Of a stretch of 54,629 nt of DNA, positions 31,776 to 40,453 are shown one piece after another. This DNA is from SIG607 sp045592625 (GTDB lineage: Bacteria; Bacillota; Clostridia; Oscillospirales; Acutalibacteraceae): contig JAZNVC010000018.1 in the NCBI GenBank assembly GCA_045592625.1, positions 1 to 54,629 on the forward strand, written 5' to 3'. The notes under the pieces were generated by a model, which worked only from the letters and a program-made list of their open reading frames with translations, had not been told where the DNA came from and searched no databases. Each line of letters starts with the position of its first letter. Within the stretch, counting starts at the first letter, position 1. The translations under genes were made by a program, and so were the position numbers.

Positions 31776-33642
31776 TTAAACACAACTCCTCCCACTCGGA
31801 ATATAGTGTGCTTATTTCTGTTTCTTTATCATCACATTCCTGTTGCAACCGGGAAAGTTTTATATAATCGGAGGCTATTTTTTCACTTAAAAGTTCGGAT
31901 TTCATTCCCTCTAAAACCTCTTCTGCTACTGCTATGGCTTCTTCCGTTTTTTCGATTTTTTTATTTATTTTTGAAAGTTCCTTAAAGGCAGAATAATATT
32001 TGCCTTTTTTTGAAGACTCACTTTCTTGCTTTTTGGTTTCAAAGCATGACATTTCCTGCGTCTTTTCAAGCTGAACATACTCATCATAGCCAAAATTATA
32101 GTGACGTGTTTGATTTTCATAAAACACAAGAAGATTATCACATACCTCTTTTATAAAATATCGGTCATGGGAAACGCAAATAAGCGTACCCGGATAATTT
32201 TTAAGCATTTTTTCCAGTGCTTGTTTGCCCACAATATCCATATGGTTGGTAGGCTCGTCCAATATGAGAAAATTAGGCTTCTTTTTAAGCATTTTACACA
32301 GACACAGCCTCACCTTTTCTCCGCCCGAAAGCACATTGACCTGTTTAAATACATCTTCCCCTCTGAAAAGAAAGGCACCAAGGTCGCTTCTGGCTTGTGT
32401 TTCGGTTAAAGTGGGAAAGGTATCCCAATAATCATCAAGCACCGTCTTTTCACTTACGTACTGTGCCAGGTGCTGATCAAAGTATCCAATGCGAAGGTTT
32501 GTTCCCTGAACGATATTGCCCTTTATGGCGGGAACAATACCCATTATGGTCTTCAGCAAGGTGGATTTACCTTTACCGTTAGCCCCTATTACACCAAGTT
32601 TTTCTCCTCTTTTAATAAGAAAACTAACTTCGCTCAGTACTTCGTCATAGCCTATTTTTAAATTTTTAACCTCAAGAACATTACCGCCACTCATAAGTTC
32701 GGGGGTAAAATCAGTAAAAAAAGAACGGCTGTCACTGTTCTGAGGCTCAGCTATAAGTTCTGTTTTTTTAAGACTTTTTATGCGAGACTGCACCATTTGA
32801 GCCTTTGTGGCTTTATATCTGAAGCGTTCAATAAGTTTTTCGGTTTTTTCTATTTCCCTTTGCTGTTGCTCATATTCTTTTCGTTGTTTTTCTATATCAA
32901 GTTCTTTTTTCTTTATAAACTCGGTGTAGTTACCTGTATATTTTTTAATTCTGCCATATTCGATTTCATAAACTATATCGGCAATGCCGTCAATAAACAT
33001 CTGGTCGTGGGAAACAAAAATCACCGCCGACGGATAGTTTTTAAGATAGCCCTCAAGCCATTCTACAGTTTCCAGGTCAAGATGGTTGGTGGGTTCGTCA
33101 AGCAACAGTAAATCAGGCTTTGAAAGAAGCAGTTTCATAAAGGCAATTTTTGTCAGCTGTCCTCCCGAAAAACTACTGAGCGGTCTTTTTCTATCTGCCC
33201 CAAAGCCAAACTTTTGTATTACCGTTTCCTTTTCTTTTTGATAATAATATCCCCCGAGGTTTTTATAAAGTTCTTCCAAAAGGCTGTATCTTTCAACCGC
33301 CTTATCGTCGCCTCTGTTAAGCAGCAGCGAAAGAGAATCCATTTCGGCTTTTATGGAAAGGATACGGGTGAAGGCTTTTTCCAGCTCATCTTCAAGGGTA
33401 ACGCTCAGGTCATCAAAGGAAATCTGTTTTAAATAACCCATATTAATATCGCTGCTTACGTTTATTTTGGCTTCGCCTTCGGGTTCCAGTTCTGAGCAAA
33501 TAAGCCTTAAAAGAGTGGTTTTGCCGCATCCGTTTCTGCCGACAATAGCCACTTTCTCTTTGTTTCTTATTTCAAAATCAATGTCATAAAGCAAGGTTTC
33601 ACCTGCAAATCCTACAGATGCCCCTTTAAACGATAAATACAT
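31756..33642 (-). CDS. ABC-F family ATPase
   Basis: 628 aa with two ABC domains and no membrane spans. Walker A GRNGCGKTT and GANGKGKST; signatures LSSFSGGQ and VLSGGEKVRL; Walker B LLLLDEPTNHLD and FLILDEPTNHMD. A charged linker with an arm (residues ~240-290, EKQRKEYEQQQREIEKTEKL) and a C-terminal coiled coil (INKKIEKTEEAIAVAEEVLE) place it with Uup/YfmR-like ABC-F proteins, which act on the ribosome. Antibiotic protection is possible but not shown by sequence. Divergent from an LCP-like gene. Confidence 0.93.
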   Translation of the reverse strand: MYLSFKGASVGFAGETLLYDIDFEIRNKEKVAIVGRNGCGKTTLLRLICSELEPEGEAKINVSSDINMGYLKQISFDDLSVTLEDELEKAFTRILSIKAEMDSLSLLLNRGDDKAVERYSLLEELYKNLGGYYYQKEKETVIQKFGFGADRKRPLSSFSGGQLTKIAFMKLLLSKPDLLLLDEPTNHLDLETVEWLEGYLKNYPSAVIFVSHDQMFIDGIADIVYEIEYGRIKKYTGNYTEFIKKKELDIEKQRKEYEQQQREIEKTEKLIERFRYKATKAQMVQSRIKSLKKTELIAEPQNSDSRSFFTDFTPELMSGGNVLEVKNLKIGYDEVLSEVSFLIKRGEKLGVIGANGKGKSTLLKTIMGIVPAIKGNIVQGTNLRIGYFDQHLAQYVSEKTVLDDYWDTFPTLTETQARSDLGAFLFRGEDVFKQVNVLSGGEKVRLCLCKMLKKKPNFLILDEPTNHMDIVGKQALEKMLKNYPGTLICVSHDRYFIKEVCDNLLVFYENQTRHYNFGYDEYVQLEKTQEMSCFETKKQESESSKKGKYYSAFKELSKINKKIEKTEEAIAVAEEVLEGMKSELLSEKIASDYIKLSRLQQECDDKETEISTLYSEWEELCLKRDKIS

Positions 33643-33671
33643 TTAAGTCCTCCGAAAAAATCATCTTTCTT

Positions 33672-33701
33672 ATTTTATCATAACTTATCTTCCTCGGTCA
33701 A
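33672..33701 (-). promoter_or_regulatory. Probable ABC-F promoter
   Basis: Minus strand TTGACC (33701-33696), 18-bp spacer, TAAAAT (33677-33672), in the divergent spacer upstream of the gene. Confidence 0.5.
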
Positions 33702-33723
33702 TACTAAAGGCAGGAGGAATTTT

Positions 33724-34341
33724 ATGAAACCGAAAAAAATTTTTTTGTTTTTTCTTATTATAATACTGTGTCTTGCTTTTTTTATGGGAACGGCTTTTGC
33801 TTTTTCAAGAAAGGTGCTTTTAGGGGTTGACGTTCCCAAAACCGACGTACCCTATGTTGACGGAAGTTTTTTACCAAACGATACTACCGTGCTTTTTACC
33901 TTAAATGGCCAAAGCTGTGTTGTGGTGGAGATCCTTTTTAGCAAGAGCTTTACCAACATATTAATACTTGATGATTCCGTTAATAAGGATTTTTCAAAAT
34001 ACGGCTATAATATTGACCACACCGTAGAATGTGATTATTCCTTTTTAATGAAGTTCATTGACACTATCGGCGGAATAGAGTGGGAAGAGGGCAACTATGT
34101 TTTAACGGGTGTTCAGGTTTGTAATTTACTTGCCACTAATCAAAACGCAGATACCATTATTAATATAATAGGTAGTGTTATGAACAAAATTTCAAAAAAT
34201 GGGTTGAGCGAAGATACTCTTTACTGTATAATAGATAATACAGTCACAACCCTTTCTGCCCCTGCTTGTTATAACTGGAATATATGGGTAGGCAAGTGTT
34301 GTGTTTCCTATAATATTATTGACGGGAGGAAGGCTCCTTGA
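33724..34341 (+). CDS. Membrane-anchored LCP-like protein (divergent)
   Basis: 205 aa behind AGGAGG. Uncleaved signal anchor (IFLFFLIIILCLAFFMGTAF). The extracellular part resembles the end of LytR-CpsA-Psr domains: DTIGGIEWEEGNYVLTGVQV followed by NADTIINIIGSVMNKISKNG. It lacks the conserved DxR..R..R motif where R-R would bind phospholipid, so it is probably not a working glycopolymer ligase. The last four bases overlap the TTG start of a transglutaminase-like lipoprotein, so the two are co-translated. LCP relationship is a low-confidence reading. Confidence 0.55.
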   Translation: MKPKKIFLFFLIIILCLAFFMGTAFAFSRKVLLGVDVPKTDVPYVDGSFLPNDTTVLFTLNGQSCVVVEILFSKSFTNILILDDSVNKDFSKYGYNIDHTVECDYSFLMKFIDTIGGIEWEEGNYVLTGVQVCNLLATNQNADTIINIIGSVMNKISKNGLSEDTLYCIIDNTVTTLSAPACYNWNIWVGKCCVSYNIIDGRKAP

Positions 34342-35600
34342 CCCACACCCTAAAAAAAGCAGTGGCTTTATTTCTTTGTCTTTGCGTTTTTCTTTGTTGC
34401 TCGTGTAAGGAGCAACAAAGCCCCGATAAAGAAGCCTATATAAACAGCAGTAATGCAAAACCCAATTTACCTCAGGTGGTGACCGATGAGGTGACCGCTG
34501 AGGAGGGCAGCGAGGCTATCCTTAGCGAAGAGGAGTTACGCCTTGCATATTCCTATTCATTTTTAAGTGAAACCGAAAAAACGGTTTATAGAAAAATGCT
34601 TAATATGGTGCGAAACCTAACTGTCGGATGGATTGATATGGGTTATATTATAAACAATCCGTCCGCTGTAGTCGCAAAGGCTTACCGTGCTATGTGCAAC
34701 GACTTTCCGCAATACTACTGGATGCCTGTTTCCTACTACATATCACACAAAAACGGTACTGTAGCCGTTGCCTTTAAACGCAATGATTTAGAAGACGGCT
34801 ACGGATTTACAAAAGAAGAAATTGAACGAAACAAGGAAGAACTTGAAGACGCTATTGACATAATAGTATCAAAAGCCCTTACAGCAAAAGACGATTTTGA
34901 AAAAGAGATTATTATTCACGATATGCTGTGCAAAACCGTTACCTATGACAGCGAATTTGAAAGCAGTATAGGGGCAGTTTATTCTGTTTACGGTGCTCTT
35001 GTCAACGGACGTGCCGTATGCGAAGGCTATGCCCGTGCCTTTAAACTGCTTTGCCAGTCTGCAGGGCTTGATTGTATTTTAGTAACCGGCGACTCAAGGG
35101 GTGTAGACCATCTTTGGAATATGGTAAAACTTGAAGGAGAATGGTATCACGTAGATGTAACGTGGGATGATTTAAGTGAGGAGCCTCACCACACATATTT
35201 TAACCTTACAACCCTGGAAATCAGAGCTGACCACAATATTGATATAACCTATAATGATGCCGACCCATCTCTTGTTTCCCAGGGCAACTCCTTTAACTTC
35301 TTCGTTCCCGTTGCCCAAAGCACAGAGCATAATTATTTTATAAAAAAAGGCCTTATAATAGACAGTGACCCTATAAACATAGTTGCAGAAGAAATAGTTA
35401 AAAGATTTAAAGCGGGTGAAAACAGAGCAGAATTTTTATTTGCAAACCAAACGGTTGCCGAAGATTTTAAAACAAACTACAAAAAATACGTTGGTGAAAT
35501 TCAAAATGAATGCGTCAAAAAGACTGTTCTTGTTAAATTCAAGCTTAAAACCCTTTCCTTCCCCGGCAACACCTGTGTAATTTATTTTGAAAAAACATAA
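34338..35600 (+). CDS. Transglutaminase-like lipoprotein
   Basis: 420 aa from TTG 34338, behind GGGAGG; there is no later in-frame Met that keeps the signal. Lipoprotein signal (ALFLCLCVFLCCSC). The transglutaminase-like triad is visible: Cys in NGRAVCEGYARA, His in GVDHLWNMV and Asp in WYHVDVTWDD, residues ~210-275. The C-terminal ~120 residues carry no recognised domain. Family members act as peptidases or cross-linkers at the cell surface. Coupled to the LCP-like gene upstream. Confidence 0.85.
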   Translation: MTHTLKKAVALFLCLCVFLCCSCKEQQSPDKEAYINSSNAKPNLPQVVTDEVTAEEGSEAILSEEELRLAYSYSFLSETEKTVYRKMLNMVRNLTVGWIDMGYIINNPSAVVAKAYRAMCNDFPQYYWMPVSYYISHKNGTVAVAFKRNDLEDGYGFTKEEIERNKEELEDAIDIIVSKALTAKDDFEKEIIIHDMLCKTVTYDSEFESSIGAVYSVYGALVNGRAVCEGYARAFKLLCQSAGLDCILVTGDSRGVDHLWNMVKLEGEWYHVDVTWDDLSEEPHHTYFNLTTLEIRADHNIDITYNDADPSLVSQGNSFNFFVPVAQSTEHNYFIKKGLIIDSDPINIVAEEIVKRFKAGENRAEFLFANQTVAEDFKTNYKKYVGEIQNECVKKTVLVKFKLKTLSFPGNTCVIYFEKT

Positions 35601-35606
35601 AAGTAG

Positions 35607-35636
35607 AAAGGAGTAATTTGAGTTACTCCTTTTTAT
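35607..35636 (+). terminator. Terminator of transglutaminase-like gene
   Basis: AAAGGAGTAA and TTACTCCTTT around a TTTGAG loop, then T run. It lies just before the glnN promoter. Confidence 0.88.
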
Positions 35637-35665
35637 TTGACAAAATTTGATGATTATTATATAAT
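35637..35665 (+). promoter_or_regulatory. Consensus glnN promoter
   Basis: TTGACA (35637-35642), exactly 17 bp, TATAAT (35660-35665): fully consensus sigma-A promoter 33 bp before the start codon, with GAGGAG between. No GlnR-type dyad was identified. Confidence 0.93.
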
Positions 35666-35697
35666 AAACATAATTATATACATACGAGGAGTTATTT

Positions 35698-37782
35698 ATG
35701 GAAAAGATAACAGATTATTTCGGCACACTGGTCTTTAATGATGCAGTAATGAAGCAGTATCTTCCAGAAGATGTTTACAAAGCACTTAAAAAAACCATAG
35801 AACAGGGCAAGACCATTGACCCTGGCATTGCGGGTGCCGTTGCTCAGGGAATGAAGGATTGGGCTACCGAAAAGGGTGCAACCCATTTTACCCATTGGTT
35901 TCAGCCAATGACCGGCATTACCGCCGAAAAGCACGACAGTTTCATAACTCCCACAGACGGCGGACGTGTTATTCTTGAATTTTCGGGAAAAGAGCTTATA
36001 AAAGGCGAAGCCTACGGTTCTTCCTTCCCCACAGGCGGACTTCGTGCCACCTTTGAAGCCAGAGGCTACACCGCTTGGGACCCCACCTCTTACGCCTTTG
36101 TTAAGGACGGTTCCCTTTGCATACCTACCGCCTTCTATTCTCACGGCGGACACGCTCTTGATAAGAAAACTCCTCTCGTTCGTTCAATGCAGGCACTTAA
36201 TGACGCTTCCTTGCGTCTTATCAGACTTTTCGGAAACACCGATGTAAAAACCGTAAAGCCCACCGTTGGTGCAGAACAGGAATATTTCCTTGTGGATAAA
36301 AAGCTTTATGACAAGCGCGAGGACCTTCGTTTCTGTGGAAGAACCCTTTTCGGTGCTCCCGCCCCCAAGGGCCAGGAGCTTGGTGACCACTATTACGGCG
36401 TTATCCGTCCGAGAGTTTCGGCATTTATGAAGGAACTTGATAAGGAACTCTGGATGCTGGGCATTCCCTCTAAAACAAAACACAACGAAGCAGCCCCCGC
36501 ACAGCACGAAATGGCACCTGTTTTCACAACCGTTAACATTTCCACCGACCACAATCAGCTTACTATGGAAATACTTAAAAAGGTTGCCGAAAAGCACGGA
36601 CTTGTTTGCCTTCTTCACGAAAAGCCTTTCGGAAATCTTAACGGAAGCGGTAAGCACAACAACTGGTCCCTTTCCACCGATACAGGTGTAAATCTTTTAA
36701 ACCCGGGTAAAACTCCCTGTGAAAATCTGCAGTTCTTACTTATTTTAACCGCTGTTATTTCCGCTGTAGATAAGCATCAGGATTTACTCCGTCTTTCTGT
36801 TGCTTCTGCCGGAAACGACCATCGTTTAGGCGGACACGAAGCTCCTCCTGCTATTGTTTCAATGTTTTTAGGGGACGAGCTTACCGATATACTTGATTCC
36901 ATAGAAAACGGAACCGAATATACCGCAAAAGCAAGAGAAAAAATGGACTTCGGTATAAAGACAATGCCTTCCTTCAGAAAGGCTACCACAGACAGAAACC
37001 GTACCTCGCCCTTTGCATTTACAGGAAATAAATTCGAATTCCGTATGCTTGGTGCTCCTATGTCTATTGCAGGTGTTAACACCATTTTAAACACCATTAT
37101 CAGCGAGACGTTTGATGAATTTTCCGATAGACTTGAAAAGGCAGAGGATTTTGACAGCGAGGTTCACGCTATTATCCGTGAATATTACGGTTTACATAAG
37201 CGCATTATATTTGACGGAGACGGTTACTCTAAGGAATGGGAAGAAGAAGCAGAGAAGCGAGGTCTTTTAAATCTTCCCGATGCAGTAAGTGCCCTTCCCT
37301 GTTATACAAGTCAGAAAAGCATTGACCTTTTCGGCAAATATAACGTTTATTCCGAAATCGAGCTTAAGTCAAGAGAGTCCATTAACATTGAACGTTATAA
37401 TAAGTGTCTTCATATTGAAGGTCTTACAGCACTTCGTATGGCCAAAGAACAAATTTTGCCTGTGCTCAGCAAGGTAGGTGCAGATTTATCCCTTAACCTT
37501 ACCGCGAAAGAAGGTGCAGGATTTACTGCAAAATACGAGCGTAGCATTGCAGAAAAGCTTAGTGAACTTACCGACGGAATTTTTGAAGATTGCACAACCC
37601 TCAGCCAAGCCATTGAAAAGGCAGAACAAAGCGAGGACATTCTCGAAAAAGCAAAGGCATACAGAGATTTGGTTATCCCTGCAATGAACTCTATGAGAGC
37701 CAAGGTTGACACCGCCGAAACTATGGTAGATGAAAACGAATGGCCCTACCCCAACTACTGCGATTTGTTATTCAGCGTATAA
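35698..37782 (+). CDS. glnN: Glutamine synthetase type III
   Basis: 694 aa, the length of GSIII (type I is ~450). Makes glutamine from glutamate, ammonia and ATP in the cytoplasm. Seen: THFTHWFQPMTG and EKHDSF near the N-terminus, GAEQEYFLVDK, the ATP/Glu loop KTKHNEAAPAQHEMAPVF, NLNGSGKHNNWSLSTD, and the GNDHRLGGHEAPPAIVSMFL segment. Strong promoter, own terminator, so monocistronic. Typical of Clostridia and Bacteroides. Confidence 0.97.
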   Translation: MEKITDYFGTLVFNDAVMKQYLPEDVYKALKKTIEQGKTIDPGIAGAVAQGMKDWATEKGATHFTHWFQPMTGITAEKHDSFITPTDGGRVILEFSGKELIKGEAYGSSFPTGGLRATFEARGYTAWDPTSYAFVKDGSLCIPTAFYSHGGHALDKKTPLVRSMQALNDASLRLIRLFGNTDVKTVKPTVGAEQEYFLVDKKLYDKREDLRFCGRTLFGAPAPKGQELGDHYYGVIRPRVSAFMKELDKELWMLGIPSKTKHNEAAPAQHEMAPVFTTVNISTDHNQLTMEILKKVAEKHGLVCLLHEKPFGNLNGSGKHNNWSLSTDTGVNLLNPGKTPCENLQFLLILTAVISAVDKHQDLLRLSVASAGNDHRLGGHEAPPAIVSMFLGDELTDILDSIENGTEYTAKAREKMDFGIKTMPSFRKATTDRNRTSPFAFTGNKFEFRMLGAPMSIAGVNTILNTIISETFDEFSDRLEKAEDFDSEVHAIIREYYGLHKRIIFDGDGYSKEWEEEAEKRGLLNLPDAVSALPCYTSQKSIDLFGKYNVYSEIELKSRESINIERYNKCLHIEGLTALRMAKEQILPVLSKVGADLSLNLTAKEGAGFTAKYERSIAEKLSELTDGIFEDCTTLSQAIEKAEQSEDILEKAKAYRDLVIPAMNSMRAKVDTAETMVDENEWPYPNYCDLLFSV

Positions 37783-37787
37783 AATTT

Positions 37788-37825
37788 AAAGAGAGATTTT
37801 CATTTAAGAAAATCTCTCTTTTTTC
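37788..37825 (+). terminator. glnN terminator
   Basis: AAAGAGAGATTTTC and GAAAATCTCTCTTT enclose ATTTAA, then T run on the plus strand; it reaches the stop codon of the convergent SDR gene. Confidence 0.92.
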
Positions 37826-38477
37826 AGTCTTTCCAAATAAAATTATAATTTACGGACTCTCCGCCGTCCACCACTATACTCTGTCCTGTGCAAAATTTAT
37901 TTGTAACGGTCAAAAAATATGCCCACTCTGCAATTTCTTCAGGGGTCGCCCATCTTTTAAGGGGAGTTTCATTCATTATTTCTTCCCACAGTTTTTCATC
38001 ATTAATAACACAATCATTAATTGGTGTGATAACTCCGCCGGGGTCTAAGCTATTACAGGTGGCATTAAATTTTGCAACCCGCATTGCAACGTTTTTGGTA
38101 TATGCTAAAACTCCGCCTTTACTGGCACAATATTCAGGAAACTCTGCCCCTGTATGAGCACTTGCAGAGCCTATATTTAAAATCGAACTTATTTTTTCCT
38201 GCACTCCGTACCTTTCGGTAATATGAATAAGTGATTTAAGATTAATGTTTATGTCATCTTCATTTTGAGTGCCGGCATTATTAATAAGTATATTAACATC
38301 CGTTAAGTTTGGAAGGTTACCGTAATCTCTTACGTCGCATACAAAGTGAGTATAGTTATCATCATTTATGGTTGAGTCATTTCTATCTATACCTATTACA
38401 GTAAAATTATCCTTTAAAAACCGCTCTGCTATCGCTTTACCTATTCCTCTTGCCGAGCCTGTTACTAAAACCTTCAT
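37824..38477 (-). CDS. Short-chain dehydrogenase/reductase
   Basis: 217 aa. NAD(P)-binding TGSARGIGKAIAERF, NNAGTQNED, catalytic Ser in NIGSASAHTG and Tyr/Lys in YCASKGG, C-terminal TGQSIVVDGGES. Cytoplasmic oxidoreductase of unknown substrate. It overlaps the YhhQ-like gene by 4 bp (ATGA), suggesting a shared riboswitch-controlled transcript. A link to queuosine is not established; alternative is a general metabolic SDR. Confidence 0.93.
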   Translation of the reverse strand: MKVLVTGSARGIGKAIAERFLKDNFTVIGIDRNDSTINDDNYTHFVCDVRDYGNLPNLTDVNILINNAGTQNEDDININLKSLIHITERYGVQEKISSILNIGSASAHTGAEFPEYCASKGGVLAYTKNVAMRVAKFNATCNSLDPGGVITPINDCVINDEKLWEEIMNETPLKRWATPEEIAEWAYFLTVTNKFCTGQSIVVDGGESVNYNFIWKD

Positions 38478-39226
38478 ATCCTTTTCTCCTCAATAAATGA
38501 AAAATAATTTTCTCCAACCTTATCTTTTTTCCATTTTTTAATAATTTTATAGCCTATGGGCGAAAAAAGCATTTCCATTATAAGTTCTGCTGTGGCACCG
38601 GTAAGAGCACAGGTTGCACATTGAAGCATACTCCAATGAAAGCCGTTCCAATATATAGGTGCAAACCAGGTGAAAACAATAACCGAGAATATAAAATTAT
38701 CTACGAACTGTCCTATAAAGGTAGAAATATAAGACCGGGTCGCAAAGGCAAGTTTTCCGTCGGGGTTTTTACTAAAGCATTTTCCTATCAACCAATTTAA
38801 CAGGTTGTTTATAACGGCAGAAAGAAGGAAGGCTATAGTACTGCCCAGCAGTACAAACCAAGTTCCGCCAAGAAGTCCGTTAAGTGCAGTATAATCGTTG
38901 GCATTTGACTCAATTTCACTTGCAACAAAAAATACAAGACAGGTTAATAAATTAATAAGAGAAGCCAGAAGCACCACCTTATTAGATGCTTTAGGGCCGA
39001 AATATTTTGTAATAATATCCATACACATAAAGGAAAGCCACGAAATAAGTATGCCACCGTCCAGTGCAATCCAGTTGGTTTGAACAAGCGTCTTGTTGGC
39101 AAGTAAATTCATACAAATAACACTTACCACAAACAAAGAAACTATAATTGACGGGATACTTCTGAATAAAAGCAATATTTCGGTATATTTGTGTTTTGCT
39201 TTGCTTTGTAATATATTTTGTTTCAT
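38474..39226 (-). CDS. yhhQ: Queuosine precursor transporter, YhhQ/VUT family
   Basis: 250 aa, six to seven membrane spans. VUT-type signatures: MDIITKYFGPKASNKVVLLA, FLLSAVINNLLNWLIGK, YISTFIGQFVDNFIFSVIVF and TCALTGATAELIMEMLFSPI. Family members import preQ0/preQ1 or related 7-deazapurines for tRNA queuosine. A preQ1-like riboswitch and terminator precede the gene, which supports the assignment. Confidence 0.92.
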   Translation of the reverse strand: MKQNILQSKAKHKYTEILLLFRSIPSIIVSLFVVSVICMNLLANKTLVQTNWIALDGGILISWLSFMCMDIITKYFGPKASNKVVLLASLINLLTCLVFFVASEIESNANDYTALNGLLGGTWFVLLGSTIAFLLSAVINNLLNWLIGKCFSKNPDGKLAFATRSYISTFIGQFVDNFIFSVIVFTWFAPIYWNGFHWSMLQCATCALTGATAELIMEMLFSPIGYKIIKKWKKDKVGENYFSFIEEKRI

Positions 39227-39236
39227 TTTATCACCT

Positions 39237-39269
39237 AAAAAAGAGGTCTTATAAACACAAGACCTCTTT
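39237..39269 (-). terminator. Riboswitch-linked terminator before yhhQ
   Basis: Stem AAAGAGGTCTT (39240-39250) with AAGACCTCTTT (39259-39269), then T run on the minus strand that merges into the ribosome site (AGGTG) of yhhQ. Placed in the leader, it would be the expression platform. Confidence 0.9.
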
Positions 39270-39292
39270 AATCATATATGGTATGATTTACA

Positions 39293-39338
39293 GTCCTGGT
39301 TTTGTTTAACGACAGGATGGTACAAACGAACTGTCGGT
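39293..39338 (-). promoter_or_regulatory. PreQ1 class I-like riboswitch aptamer
   Basis: On the minus strand a 6-bp P1 (CGACAG 39336-39331 with CTGTCG 39315-39310) encloses a loop containing GUUC and UACC, and is followed by the A-rich tail UUAAACAAAACCAGG, very like the class I tail (UUAACAAAACAAGG in Thermoanaerobacter). It precedes a terminator and a queuosine-precursor transporter. PreQ1 should favour termination. The pseudoknot pairing of the tail is only partly clear, so class remains probable. Confidence 0.65.
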
Positions 39339-39344
39339 TTTGTT

Positions 39345-39373
39345 ATTGTACTATACTTTTTGCAAAAATTCAA
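39345..39373 (-). promoter_or_regulatory. Promoter of riboswitch-yhhQ-SDR unit
   Basis: Minus strand TTGAAT (39373-39368), 17-bp spacer, TACAAT (39350-39345), immediately upstream of the aptamer and just after the FkbM stop codon. Confidence 0.8.
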
Positions 39374-39377
39374 GAGT

Positions 39378-40400
39378 TTAAATAAAAATATAGTTGATAT
39401 CCCAGGCGGGTAGGGCTTTGTGTTTTCGCATATATATTTTATATTTGGGACAAAGCTCTTTTATTTTAAGGGGAAGTGTGAAAATATCTTCACTTTTGTG
39501 ATAAGCCGCAATATGAAGCTTAGGTTTATGCTTTAAAACCTCTTCTCCGCCGGATATGGCAGAAAGCTCTGCACCCTCTACGTCCATTTTTATAAAAGTA
39601 GGAGAAAAAAAGGAAATTTCATTAAGGGTGGTAGTGGCTATTTGAACGGTTTTTCCGCCAAGCGAATTGCCTCTGCCTTTATTTTTTGAAATATTAATAA
39701 CACCCGTTTTATTTGAAACGGCTTTATTAATAAGTGTTACATTTTTAGCTTCTTTAGTATTTGCAGAAAGTTTTTTAAAATTTCTTAAATCAGGCTCAAC
39801 AGCCATTATGCTTTTATAATTGGGACAGTATTTTATAAATTCCTCGACTGTATCCCCATTAAATGCACCCAGGTCTAAAAAGTTTTCACCATTTAGCGAA
39901 AGAAGGCTGAAAACCTCATCCCTGTCACTTTCTATTTCCCTTAAATAACGGCTTTTGCCGGTCAGTTTAAAGTAAACGGTGTTTTCAAAAACCATTTTTG
40001 ATTTATGGTCGCCAAGCATATTATAAACCGTTAAAAGCTCATCTTTATGCTTTTTTGCGAAGGATAAATCAAAAACCTCGCCGTCGCACACAGGAACATC
40101 GGGAAGATATAATTCATTATCTTTTTCAAGCCTTAATATATTCTCGATAACATTGTCAAGATGACTTCCAAAGCAAACAAGAATTATCATTTCATTAAAC
40201 TTTTCTTTAAGTTCGCTATAGGAAGTAACTGTAAAGCCATAGGCTGTCTTACCCTTTTTAAAGCCGTCGGAGGCAAAAACACCGCTTATCTTTATATCGT
40301 CCTTTAAAAGTCTGTTGTAAATTTTATCGGCACCGTCTCCGGTTCCGTATAAAACAATAGGTTTTTGTACTGATTTTAAATATGTCCAAAGGTCAGTCAT
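39378..40400 (-). CDS. FkbM family methyltransferase
   Basis: 340 aa. N-terminal ~110 residues form a Rossmann-like NDP-sugar/sensor-type domain (VLYGTGDGADKIYNRLL). The SAM-dependent FkbM domain follows: NFLDLGAFNGDTVEEFI, IMAVEPDLRNFKKL, ATTTLNEI, FIKMDVEGAELSAISGGEEV and KLHIAAYHKSEDIF. O-methylation of a sugar or lipid is likely. A promoterless-looking 53-bp spacer separates it from prfC. Confidence 0.9.
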   Translation of the reverse strand: MTDLWTYLKSVQKPIVLYGTGDGADKIYNRLLKDDIKISGVFASDGFKKGKTAYGFTVTSYSELKEKFNEMIILVCFGSHLDNVIENILRLEKDNELYLPDVPVCDGEVFDLSFAKKHKDELLTVYNMLGDHKSKMVFENTVYFKLTGKSRYLREIESDRDEVFSLLSLNGENFLDLGAFNGDTVEEFIKYCPNYKSIMAVEPDLRNFKKLSANTKEAKNVTLINKAVSNKTGVINISKNKGRGNSLGGKTVQIATTTLNEISFFSPTFIKMDVEGAELSAISGGEEVLKHKPKLHIAAYHKSEDIFTLPLKIKELCPKYKIYMRKHKALPAWDINYIFI

Positions 40401-40453
40401 ATCAGTATTTCTCTATCTCCAATATAACGTAATTGTTTTTTTAAAGCCTTTTG

